5,372 nt of DNA from Campylobacteraceae bacterium (lineage in GTDB: Bacteria; Campylobacterota; Campylobacteria; Campylobacterales; Sulfurovaceae), in assembly GCA_027031505.1 (NCBI GenBank), contig JALVQH010000153.1:1-5372 (forward strand). The letters are read 5' to 3'. This document shows, in pieces, positions 1 through 4,742 of this stretch (its first letter is position 1; each line of letters begins with the position of its first letter). The notes under the pieces were generated by a model. The model did not search any database, was not told where the DNA came from, and saw nothing but the letters and a program-made list of their open reading frames with translations. The translations under genes and the position numbers were made by a program.

Positions 1-170
1 GCAAGCTGCAGTTTCTGATAGTCGCTGAGGGAGCCGAAGACCTTCTTGACCTCTTTGGCAAGATCTTTTTCGAGGATCTCGACCGCATCGATGTCGCCGC
101 GGGCTTTGGCCGATTCGATGTCTTCCTGGATCGACTCGATCGGTTTTTCGAAGTCGAGATAACTGGCCAT
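1..170 (-). CDS. accA: Acetyl-CoA carboxylase carboxyltransferase subunit alpha, N-terminal fragment
   Basis: This is the first 56 codons of AccA; the gene runs off the left edge. AccA and AccD form the cytosolic carboxyltransferase that moves the carboxyl group from biotin-BCCP to acetyl-CoA, giving malonyl-CoA for fatty-acid synthesis. The translated start reads MASYLDFEKPIESIQEDIES, followed by a charged helical stretch (AKARGDIDAVEILEKDLAKEV) and FGSLSDYQKLQL. This matches the N-terminal helical region that precedes the crotonase-fold core in AccA. The catalytic domain lies outside the window. The ATG at 168-170 follows the fabF stop by nine bases, and an AAGG that overlaps that stop codon can serve as ribosome binding site, so the gene is probably co-transcribed and translationally coupled with fabF. 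The order acpP-fabF-accA is the usual one in Campylobacterota. Identity is fairly certain despite truncation. Confidence 0.88.
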   Translation of the reverse strand, partial: MASYLDFEKPIESIQEDIESAKARGDIDAVEILEKDLAKEVKKVFGSLSDYQKLQL

Positions 171-179
171 CCCGACGCC

Positions 180-1400
180 TTAGTCGACTTTCTTGAAGAT
201 GATGACACCGTTGGTGCCGCCGAAGCCGAATGAGTTGCTCATGACGACGTTGAGTTCGGCTTGGCGCGCCCCTTCGGTCACATAATCCAGATCGCAGTTT
301 GCATCGGGAGTCGTGTAGTTGATCGTCGGTGGGATAATCCCCTCATCCATTGCCTTGATAGCGATCACGGCTTCGATCGCACCGGCCGCCCCGAGGCAAT
401 GACCAATCTGCCCTTTAGTGGAGCTCACCGGCGGGCAGTTCTCTTTGCCGCCGAAGAGCTCTTTGATGGCGGCGGTTTCGTTTTTGTCGTTGATGGGGGT
501 GGAGGTGCCGTGGGCATTGATGTAGTCGATCTTCGGCTCACCGGCCATTGCGTAGGCGGCTTTCATCGCCCGCAGGGGGCCGTCCATCGTCGGAGTGGTG
601 ATATGGTTGGCATCCCCGCTCTCACCGAAGCCGGCCAGTTCCCCGTAGATCTTCGCTCCGCGGGCTTTGGCTGCTTCGTACTCCTCGAGGACAAGGGCTC
701 CGGCACCCTCCCCCATCACGAATCCGTCCCGGTCGGCGTCAAACGGACGGGAAGCGCTTTTGGGGTCGTCGTTGCGGGTCGAGAGGGCTTTCATCGCAGC
801 AAAACCACCGACACCTACACCCGTGATCGCCGCTTCGGCACCCACTACCAGTACCCGATCGGCTCCGCCGAGCATGATGGTCTTGCCCGCTTCACTCACC
901 GCATGGGTTCCGGCGGCACAGGCCGTAGCGGAAGAGAGGTTGGGACCGCGGAGGTCGTGGGCGATGGAAACAAACCCGCCCAGCATATTGACCAGCGCCG
1001 AGGGGATGAAGAACGGAGAGATCCGGCGGGGACCGCGGTCATTGAGGATAACGGAGTTGCGCTCGATCGTGGGCAATCCGCCGATCCCGGAGGCGCAACT
1101 GACACCAAAGCGATCCCGCTCGACGCTCGCATCAATTCCGGCATCCTCAATCGCTTCGGCAGCCGCTTTGAGCCCAAGTTGGATAAAGCGGTCGGCTTTT
1201 TTGACCTCTTTGGGATCCATGACGGTCGCAGGATCGAAGCCCTTGACTTCCCCGGCAATCTTGACAGAATACTTCTCCGGATCAAACAACGTAATACGAT
1301 CGATTCCGCACTCACCGGCCACAATCGCATCGAATGCACTCGCCGCATCGTGCCCTGCACTGTTGATCATTCCGATTCCGGTTACCACCACACGTCTCAC
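180..1400 (-). CDS. fabF: Beta-ketoacyl-[acyl-carrier-protein] synthase II (KAS II)
   Basis: FabF condenses malonyl-ACP with a growing acyl-ACP in the cytosolic type II fatty-acid cycle and usually acts as a homodimer. With the GTG start the protein has 406 residues, close to the family norm of about 410. The N-terminus RRVVVTGIGMINSAG is typical. The Cys-His-His triad is visible: Cys161 in SSATACAAGTH, His297 in NAHGTSTP and His334 in GQIGHCLGAAG; Lys329 of STKG and the gating loop NSFGFGGTN (Phe391) are also present. Start choice: the frame stays open to a TTG at 1421, but the GTG at 1398-1400 has AAGGAG five bases upstream and gives the standard family N-terminus, so the extra seven codons are rejected. 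It lies 94 bases after acpP, a gap that holds two stem-loops, and nine bases before accA. No residue expected for catalysis is missing. Confidence 0.97.
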   Translation of the reverse strand: MRRVVVTGIGMINSAGHDAASAFDAIVAGECGIDRITLFDPEKYSVKIAGEVKGFDPATVMDPKEVKKADRFIQLGLKAAAEAIEDAGIDASVERDRFGVSCASGIGGLPTIERNSVILNDRGPRRISPFFIPSALVNMLGGFVSIAHDLRGPNLSSATACAAGTHAVSEAGKTIMLGGADRVLVVGAEAAITGVGVGGFAAMKALSTRNDDPKSASRPFDADRDGFVMGEGAGALVLEEYEAAKARGAKIYGELAGFGESGDANHITTPTMDGPLRAMKAAYAMAGEPKIDYINAHGTSTPINDKNETAAIKELFGGKENCPPVSSTKGQIGHCLGAAGAIEAVIAIKAMDEGIIPPTINYTTPDANCDLDYVTEGARQAELNVVMSNSFGFGGTNGVIIFKKVD

Positions 1401-1405
1401 GTCTG

Positions 1406-1411
1406 CTCCTT
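1406..1411 (-). promoter_or_regulatory. Shine-Dalgarno of fabF (decides a GTG start)
   Basis: The minus strand reads AAGGAG-CAGAC-GTG. A near-perfect ribosome binding site sits five bases before the GTG at 1398-1400. The only longer start in frame is a TTG at 1421, which would place this site inside the coding sequence. The SD therefore supports the 406-residue FabF. Confidence 0.85.
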
Positions 1412-1420
1412 GGTTACACA

Positions 1421-1466
1421 AGATACAAAACCCAAACGCTTCATCCAGCGCTTGGGTTGTGTATCT
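1421..1466 (-). other. Long stem-loop in the acpP-fabF spacer
   Basis: The two 20-base arms (1421-1440 and 1447-1466) are separated by a six-base loop. On the transcribed strand 18 pairs are Watson-Crick, one is G-U and one is a C-U mismatch. The 3' arm ends ten bases before the fabF Shine-Dalgarno. No T-run follows, so it is not a classic intrinsic terminator. It could act as an RNase barrier or processing site that separates a highly needed acpP message from fabF-accA. That role is inferred; the structure is directly visible. Confidence 0.75.
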
Positions 1467-1471
1467 GCACT

Positions 1472-1489
1472 GTCACCCGAAAGGGTGAC
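1472..1489 (-). other. Short perfect stem-loop just after acpP
   Basis: GTCACCC and GGGTGAC form a perfect seven-base-pair stem around a four-base loop, starting six bases after the acpP stop. No U-tract follows on the transcribed strand. It is placed to protect the 3' end of an acpP transcript or to cause partial attenuation. With the longer hairpin that follows, it makes a tandem stem-loop block between acpP and fabF. Confidence 0.65.
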
Positions 1490-1494
1490 CGGGG

Positions 1495-1728
1495 TTATGC
1501 TTTTGCTTTTTCGATGTAGGCAATGGCATCGGCTACGGTAGCAATCTTCTCCGCTTCCTCGTCGGGAATTTCAATGTCAAATTTCTCTTCGAGAGACATT
1601 ACCAGCTCAACCACATCAAGGCTGTCCGCACCGAGATCGTCCGCAAATTTGGAATCCTCTTTTACTTCATCCGGGCTCACATTGAGCTGCTCGACTACTA
1701 CCTCTTTGACATCATCAAAAATGGCCAT
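1495..1728 (-). CDS. acpP: Acyl carrier protein
   Basis: The 77-residue acidic protein is the cytosolic carrier of acyl intermediates in fatty-acid synthesis. The family hallmark [14 protein letters not shown] is present, and Ser36 of the DSL motif is the site for the 4'-phosphopantetheine arm. Helix I (residues 3-15), the recognition helix II after Ser36 and the C-terminal helix ending [10 protein letters not shown] follow the usual four-helix layout. Length and charge are normal. The ATG has AGGAG six bases upstream. A strong TATAAT box lies in the short gap to the upstream gene, so the acpP-fabF-accA unit probably starts its own transcript here, independent of the membrane-protein genes. 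No anomaly seen. Confidence 0.98.
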   Translation of the reverse strand: MAIFDDVKEVVVEQLNVSPDEVKEDSKFADDLGADSLDVVELVMSLEEKFDIEIPDEEAEKIATVADAIAYIEKAKA

Positions 1729-1761
1729 TCTGTTCTCCTGTAGGGTTAAAATATACCAAGC

Positions 1762-1767
1762 ATTATA
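1762..1767 (-). promoter_or_regulatory. Predicted -10 box of the acpP-fabF-accA promoter
   Basis: The minus strand has a perfect TATAAT (context CGGGTATAATGC), placing transcription start near 1754-1756 and giving a leader of about 27 bases before the acpP ATG. No TTGACA-like hexamer is seen at 16-18 bases upstream. This fits Campylobacterota sigma-70 promoters, which often have weak or absent -35 elements. A weaker TATATT lies at 1750-1755. The upstream part of the promoter overlaps the last codons of the preceding gene. Predicted from sequence only. Confidence 0.65.
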
Positions 1768-1779
1768 CCCGAAGTAAGT

Positions 1780-2565
1780 TTAACGCGTGTGTTGGGAACC
1801 GCGGATGGGTTTAAATTTTGGAAGAGAAGTGTCATTTTGATCCTCATCAACCTCCACTTCGCAGCAATTCAGCAGCGACTTGTCCGGATGGCGGACAAAA
1901 TCGTATCCCCGATAAATGGTATAGAGCCCAAACAGCACCACCACGATGGCTGCAAGATTCATCATCGTCTTGCGCATCGTTGTGTGGGTGAAAATCGAGG
2001 TAAAAAACCCCAGCCCCATCAGGGAGGGGATCGTGCTCAGGCCAAAAATCAGCATCACCATCGCTCCCTGGAAAGCACTCCCGGTACTCGCCGCCGTCAC
2101 CGCAAAGAAGTAGACCAGCCCGCACGGCAACAGTCCGTTGAGGAGCCCCAGCGCATAAAAACTGTACAAAGAGCGCGAATCGAGAATCGCCCGGAACGCT
2201 TGCTGATACCATCGGCTCCGTGAAAACGAGTGCTCAAGAAGGGTCAAAAACTGCAGTTTCCCGGAGATGGAGAGACCGGCAAGGATCATGAACACCCCGG
2301 CAAGAATCGTCATCACCGCGATCGCCGTCCCGCTGAAGCCCGCTACACCGCCGATCGCTCCAAACACTGCCCCAATCACCATATAAGTCGTAATGCGACC
2401 CAGCGAATACATCAGATGAGCTAACCCCTGAAAAAATTTGTGCCATTTGGGATCGATCTTGGTACTGCTGTAGGCGATCACGATCCCCCCGCACATCCCG
2501 AGACAATGGCCGAACGATCCAAGGAAGGCGACGGTAATGATCGATATGAAGCTAATGTTATCCAT
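1780..2565 (-). CDS. TauE/SafE-type (DsbD_2-like) membrane protein with GHCxGMCGG motif
   Basis: The 261-residue protein is an integral inner-membrane protein with about six hydrophobic segments (near 5-31, 58-76, 78-98, 135-158, 165-190 and 203-219). Residues 19-27 read GHCLGMCGG and residues 145-152 read LLPCGLVY; together with YSLGRITTY near 53-61 these are hallmarks of the membrane family often annotated as sulfite exporter TauE/SafE or cytochrome-biogenesis transmembrane region. Relatives often sit beside cbb3 oxidase or other copper-protein maturation genes, and paired Cys/Met in the first and fourth segments suggest metal or thiol chemistry more than sulfite export. The tail holds NCCEVEVDEDQND, a Cys pair followed by an acidic run, then basic residues. 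The ATG directly follows the stop of the NosL-like gene (TAGATG) and is preceded by GGAG, so the two are translationally coupled. Substrate is not shown by the sequence. Confidence 0.82.
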   Translation of the reverse strand: MDNISFISIITVAFLGSFGHCLGMCGGIVIAYSSTKIDPKWHKFFQGLAHLMYSLGRITTYMVIGAVFGAIGGVAGFSGTAIAVMTILAGVFMILAGLSISGKLQFLTLLEHSFSRSRWYQQAFRAILDSRSLYSFYALGLLNGLLPCGLVYFFAVTAASTGSAFQGAMVMLIFGLSTIPSLMGLGFFTSIFTHTTMRKTMMNLAAIVVVLFGLYTIYRGYDFVRHPDKSLLNCCEVEVDEDQNDTSLPKFKPIRGSQHTR

Positions 2566-3069
2566 CTACACTCCGAGCAACTTTTTGCGAATTTTGGGAT
2601 TGGTGAGGTTCTCCCCCCGAAGCATCCGCAGGCGCATCTGTTCAAAGTCAATGCACCCCTCACATTTCTTCTCCCGCGATCCGAAACCGTAATGCATCTC
2701 GGTGGCATCCTTCACCCCGTACCATGCTTTGCGGGCATCGATCCACCGTCTGGTATCAAGCGTATGCACCCACAGCACCGCCCGGTCTCTCCACTCCCGC
2801 TCCTTGAGCCACAGGATCATGCACCCCGGATCGTCGAAAAACCACGTCCGCCCATCGGGAGCAATCACTTCAGCGGCATTGCGGTTGCTCTTGATCAGCA
2901 TGGCGCACTGGGTGTCGTTGGTTTTGTTCAGCTTGATCGGCAGTGGTTTAAACGCCGTGTTCCCTTTGACGATCGTCACCGGCGCATCCTTTTTGGCCAT
3001 GGAGACAAACACAATGGCAATCACGGCTATCAGCAGAGCAATGCTCAGGAGAGGAAGGAATTTTTTCAT
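2566..3069 (-). CDS. NosL-family membrane-anchored protein (putative copper-site accessory protein)
   Basis: The 167-residue protein has an N-terminal hydrophobic segment (residues 4-23) after MKK and no lipobox Cys, unlike classic NosL lipoproteins, so it is probably tethered by an uncleaved signal anchor and faces the periplasm. The body fits NosL: a CxM motif at Cys55-Met57 (QCAMLI), then GRTWFFDDPGCMILWL (73-88) with Cys83, RRWIDARKAWY (107-117) and MHYGFGSRE (125-133). Characterised NosL binds Cu(I) and helps mature the copper centres of nitrous oxide reductase. An extra KKCEGC motif (Cys136, Cys139) is notable. Start: a GTG ten codons earlier is in frame, but the ATG at 3067-3069 begins a normal signal segment, with AAAGG ten bases upstream. 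The stop abuts the next gene. No nosZ is in view, so a role in another copper enzyme such as a cbb3 oxidase is possible. Confidence 0.8.
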   Translation of the reverse strand: MKKFLPLLSIALLIAVIAIVFVSMAKKDAPVTIVKGNTAFKPLPIKLNKTNDTQCAMLIKSNRNAAEVIAPDGRTWFFDDPGCMILWLKEREWRDRAVLWVHTLDTRRWIDARKAWYGVKDATEMHYGFGSREKKCEGCIDFEQMRLRMLRGENLTNPKIRKKLLGV

Positions 3070-3101
3070 GATTGTTAAACCTTTTTCGTAAAATAACACA
3101 C

Positions 3102-3217
3102 AGGGGCTGGGACTTCAGTCCCACCGAACGCGACTGAAGTCGCGTCCCCATTATTTATAAGAGCTTTTCGCAGAAAAGCATACCTGAACTATTCACTACT
3201 CACTATTCACCATTCAC
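3102..3217 (-). repeat. Composite repeat, copy A (heptads + hairpin + double palindrome)
   Basis: Read on the minus strand this unit has three modules. First come four GTGAATA-like heptads (3190-3217). Next is a hairpin GCTTTTC-TGC-GAAAAGC (3163-3179). Last are two palindromes, CGCGACTTCAGTCGCG (3129-3144) and GGGACTGAAGTCCC (3109-3122), followed by AGCCCC. The two palindrome cores (GACTTCAGTC and GACTGAAGTC) are also complementary to each other. The same module order occurs on the plus strand at 4232-4341. Bases 3102-3150 match 4293-4341 at 48 of 49 positions. The layout resembles REP/BIME elements mobilised by RAYT transposases, but no transposase is in the window. Confidence 0.85.
3190..3217 (-). 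repeat. Heptad tandem tract, 4 copies (GTGAATA type)
   Basis: Four 7-bp units read on the minus strand as GTGAATG, GTGAATA, GTGAGTA, GTGAATA. They begin five bases after the TAG of the eight-helix membrane protein gene. On this strand the array has stop codons in all three frames. Confidence 0.9.
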
Positions 3218-3222
3218 TAAAT

Positions 3223-4200
3223 CTAAACCGCCTCCAGCAACACCCCATGCTGCCCCCAGTACACCGCCACATATGCCGTGCATAATAGCACAAAAAAGCT
3301 AAGCAATCCGATCGACCATCGCTCCCAGGAATAATCCGGGGTTTTCAGCCAAATCCGCTCGATCACCGCCACCGCACCGAGGTAGGCACCTCCAAAAAGG
3401 GATCCCCAGACGGCGTAGCCGACATAGTAATATTCGGGCTGAAACATGCAAAAGGGGCATTTATGGGTCGGCAGGGCATACACATACGTCCCGAAAAAAT
3501 AGACCACCGCATAGTATGCCACCGCCACAAACAGCCCCAACACCGGCAGCACGATCCACGGCTGCCGCGCCCATGTCGCCACGAGGACGAGGAGGTACAG
3601 AAGGTAGAAGAGCACCAGCAGCATCGGACGGCTGAGGCCAAACGGGAGGGGATTGGCGCCCTCGAGCTGCCCGAAGAGCGCCGAACAGCAGCTGACAGGC
3701 AGCGTAATGTCGATGTGGGTAAAGTACATGATATCCCACCACAGCTCCAGCCCAAGCAGGAGAAATATCCCGAGATAGAGCCACGTTTTTTGGCGGAAGA
3801 TGGGATAGTTTTTCGCGCGCAGATCGTAGCGGTTGAGCGCCAGCCAGAGGATCAGCCCAAACAGCAGCACCAGCTTGAGAAAGAGCAGCTCCAGTCCGTA
3901 TCCGTTGGCGGAGATCACCCCAGCTGCGCACATCGCCCCTGGCACCAGCACCGCAAGGTTGTCGATCGTAAAGACAAAATAGGGCAGCAGCACGATCTTC
4001 ATCACCGCCACAAATCCGATGATCGTCATCACGAGATACGCCCGCCGTTCCAGCGCAAACTGCCGCTGCGTAAACGCCCCGAAATCCCACCGCAATACGA
4101 TTTGAATCGCAACGACAAAGGCGACAAAAGCGAGGACAAACAGAATCGATTCACTCAGGAGGAAGATGAGCACCTGATTGTCCAGGAGGATTTCGTTCAT
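3223..4200 (-). CDS. Polytopic membrane protein of unknown family with CPFC motif
   Basis: I do not recognise this 325-residue protein. It has about eight predicted membrane helices (near 8-36, 55-78, 101-122, 138-160, 190-210, 214-240, 258-282 and 296-315). Its cysteines cluster in short motifs between helices: Cys91 in VPGAMCAAGVISANGYG, Cys171-Cys172 in LPVSCCSALFG, and Cys248/Cys251 in THKCPFCMFQPEYYYVGY. CPFC has the CxxC spacing of redox or metal sites, and His247-type neighbours (PTHKCPFC) add a possible ligand. With NosL-like and GHCxGMCGG genes downstream, a role in copper or thiol handling is a reasonable inference only. The ATG has AAGGTG eight bases upstream. It also overlaps (ATGA) the stop of an upstream open frame that ends DVQDKVRAA, possibly a relic of a coupled gene. 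Inverted composite repeats sit at both ends of the gene. Confidence 0.85.
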   Translation of the reverse strand: MNEILLDNQVLIFLLSESILFVLAFVAFVVAIQIVLRWDFGAFTQRQFALERRAYLVMTIIGFVAVMKIVLLPYFVFTIDNLAVLVPGAMCAAGVISANGYGLELLFLKLVLLFGLILWLALNRYDLRAKNYPIFRQKTWLYLGIFLLLGLELWWDIMYFTHIDITLPVSCCSALFGQLEGANPLPFGLSRPMLLVLFYLLYLLVLVATWARQPWIVLPVLGLFVAVAYYAVVYFFGTYVYALPTHKCPFCMFQPEYYYVGYAVWGSLFGGAYLGAVAVIERIWLKTPDYSWERWSIGLLSFFVLLCTAYVAVYWGQHGVLLEAV

Positions 4201-4231
4201 GCGGCACGCACCTTGTCTTGAACATCTGTAA

Positions 4232-4259
4232 GTGAATAGTGAATAGTGAATAGTGAATA
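4232..4259 (+). repeat. Heptad tandem tract, 4 copies of GTGAATA
   Basis: Four perfect, uninterrupted 7-bp units. On the minus strand, the direction of the neighbouring genes, the tract reads TATTCAC and is free of stops in every frame. The array at 4743-4812 is in the opposite orientation, so the two tracts enclose the intergenic region as inverted ends. Confidence 0.92.
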
Positions 4260-4341
4260 ATTTTGGTAAGCATTGCTCTGCAATGCTTCTATTGGGGACG
4301 CGACTTCAGTCGCGTTGGGTGGGACTGAAGTCCCAGCCCCT
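4232..4341 (+). repeat. Composite repeat, copy B (heptads + hairpin + double palindrome)
   Basis: This is the plus-strand counterpart of the unit at 3102-3217. It has four identical GTGAATA heptads (4232-4259), a nine-base-pair hairpin AAGCATTGC-TCT-GCAATGCTT (4268-4288), then CGCGACTTCAGTCGCG (4299-4314) and GGGACTGAAGTCCC (4321-4334) followed by AGCCCC. The palindrome module is nearly identical to copy A. The hairpin sequence differs but the pairing is kept. The heptad end lies 31 bases upstream of the membrane-protein ATG, so the gene is bracketed by inverted copies with heptads facing inward. Confidence 0.87.
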
Positions 4342-4366
4342 TTTGCGCTCTTGTTCCCACGCCCCT

Positions 4367-4497
4367 GAGACTGCGAAAGAACTCGAGAATATTGGAGCAG
4401 GAACTTCAGTCCCGTATAACGAACTTCCATAAAATGGCGCCATTTTAACGGGGCTAAAGCCCCTGCTCCTATAAGGTGTGAGTTCTTTCGCAGTCTC
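4367..4497. mobile_element. 131-bp MITE-like element with 18-bp perfect terminal inverted repeats
   Basis: The ends GAGACTGCGAAAGAACTC (4367-4384) and GAGTTCTTTCGCAGTCTC (4480-4497) are perfect 18-bp inverted repeats. They are flanked by CCCT on both sides (4363-4366, 4498-4501), read as a 4-bp target duplication. The element is far too short for a transposase, so it would be non-autonomous. Its inside holds an inverted pair of REP-like units (4394-4414 and 4449-4469) around the 16-bp palindrome AAAATGGCGCCATTTT (4431-4446). The family of the mobilising transposase cannot be told from this sequence. Confidence 0.8.
4394..4469. repeat. Inverted pair of REP-like palindromic units inside the MITE
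   Basis: On the plus strand 4394-4414 reads GGAGCAGG followed by AACTTCAGTCCCG. The reverse complement of 4449-4469 reads GGAGCAGG followed by GGCTTTAGCCCCG. Both share an outer GGAGCAGG and an inner small palindrome. The right unit folds perfectly (GGGGCT-AA-AGCCCC); the left has one mismatched pair. The AGTCCC/AGCCCC cores resemble the GGGACTGAAGTCCC module of the composite repeats, so all may belong to one REP superfamily. Confidence 0.7.
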
Positions 4498-4503
4498 CCC
4501 TGC

Positions 4504-4577
4504 GTGGGAATGCATATTGGACTATCCCGAACAGTATGACCCCCCATCCTCTGCATGATGGATGTATGCATTCCCAC
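4504..4577. repeat. 13-bp inverted repeat GTGGGAATGCATA / TATGCATTCCCAC
   Basis: GTGGGAATGCATA at 4504-4516 is exactly inverted at 4565-4577, 48 bases away. The right arm continues into a hairpin CCCACCG-GGGA-CGGTGGG (4573-4590). The pair is two oppositely oriented copies of the same hairpin repeat; the left copy is the one split by the MITE. Confidence 0.8.
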
Positions 4578-4595
4578 CGGGGACGGTGGGACGAG

Positions 4596-4624
4596 ACCAA
4601 TAACCAATAACCAATACACCAATA
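4596..4624 (+). repeat. Heptad tandem tract, ACCAATA type (3 + 1 copies)
   Basis: Three contiguous ACCAATA units (4596-4616), one extra C, then a fourth unit (4618-4624). This is a second 7-bp tandem family, distinct in sequence from the GTGAATA arrays. Confidence 0.8.
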
Positions 4625-4627
4625 CAC

Positions 4628-4645
4628 GGTGTGCTGTTGCGCACC
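4628..4645. repeat. Imperfect palindrome GGTGTGC-TGTT-GCGCACC
   Basis: Seven-base arms with one T-G pair around a four-base loop. It looks like another REP-type hairpin. No other copy lies in the window, so its repeat nature is not shown here. Confidence 0.45.
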
Positions 4646-4685
4646 CTGCGCGATATGACACCCTTTTCCGGAAAAAACTATCTCT

Positions 4686-4713
4686 CATTTTTCATCTTTC
4701 ATTTTTCACTTTT
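4686..4713 (+). repeat. Degenerate heptad tract, CATTTTT type (4 copies)
   Basis: Units read CATTTTT, CATCTTT, CATTTTT, CACTTTT. The 7-bp period is kept although the sequence is AT-rich and degenerate, which makes a third heptad family in this region. Low complexity makes this weaker than the other arrays. Confidence 0.55.
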
Positions 4714-4742
4714 TATTTGAAAACCACACCCAAACTCTTCAC

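Larger units (their letters stand above)
4354..4510 (+). repeat. Hairpin repeat TTCCCACGC-CCCT-GCGTGGGAA split by an insertion
   Basis: The left half TTCCCACGC (4354-4362) and right half GCGTGGGAA (4502-4510) are exact reverse complements. Each is joined to a CCCT (4363-4366 and 4498-4501). Removing 4367-4497 and one CCCT leaves a nine-base-pair hairpin with a CCCT loop followed by TGCATA. A related, unsplit hairpin with GGTGGGAATGCATA lies inverted at 4565-4590, which supports this reconstruction. Confidence 0.8.

Noticed and set aside
1398..1421. TTG start giving a 413-residue FabF
   Set aside because: The AAGGAG ribosome site lies inside that extension and the GTG start gives the usual family N-terminus.
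1472..1489. Intrinsic terminator after acpP
   Set aside because: The stem is good but no T-run follows on the transcribed strand.
261..1541. Long plus-strand open frame of 426 codons
   Set aside because: It is antisense to fabF, whose catalytic motifs and length are fully conserved; the plus-strand translation has no family features.
3067..3099. Upstream GTG start for the NosL-like gene
   Set aside because: It would put ten residues with Glu and Lys before the MKK signal anchor and abut the REP block; the ATG at 3067-3069 is a better start.
4664..4675. TTTTCCGGAAAA palindrome as terminator or operator
   Set aside because: Stem lacks a GC-rich arm and T-run for a terminator, and no promoter or regulator next to it supports an operator.
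4197..4688. 163-codon minus-strand open frame in the repeat region
   Set aside because: It is built from repeat DNA (REP, MITE, heptads) and resembles no protein; only its last ten codons are noted as a possible relic.
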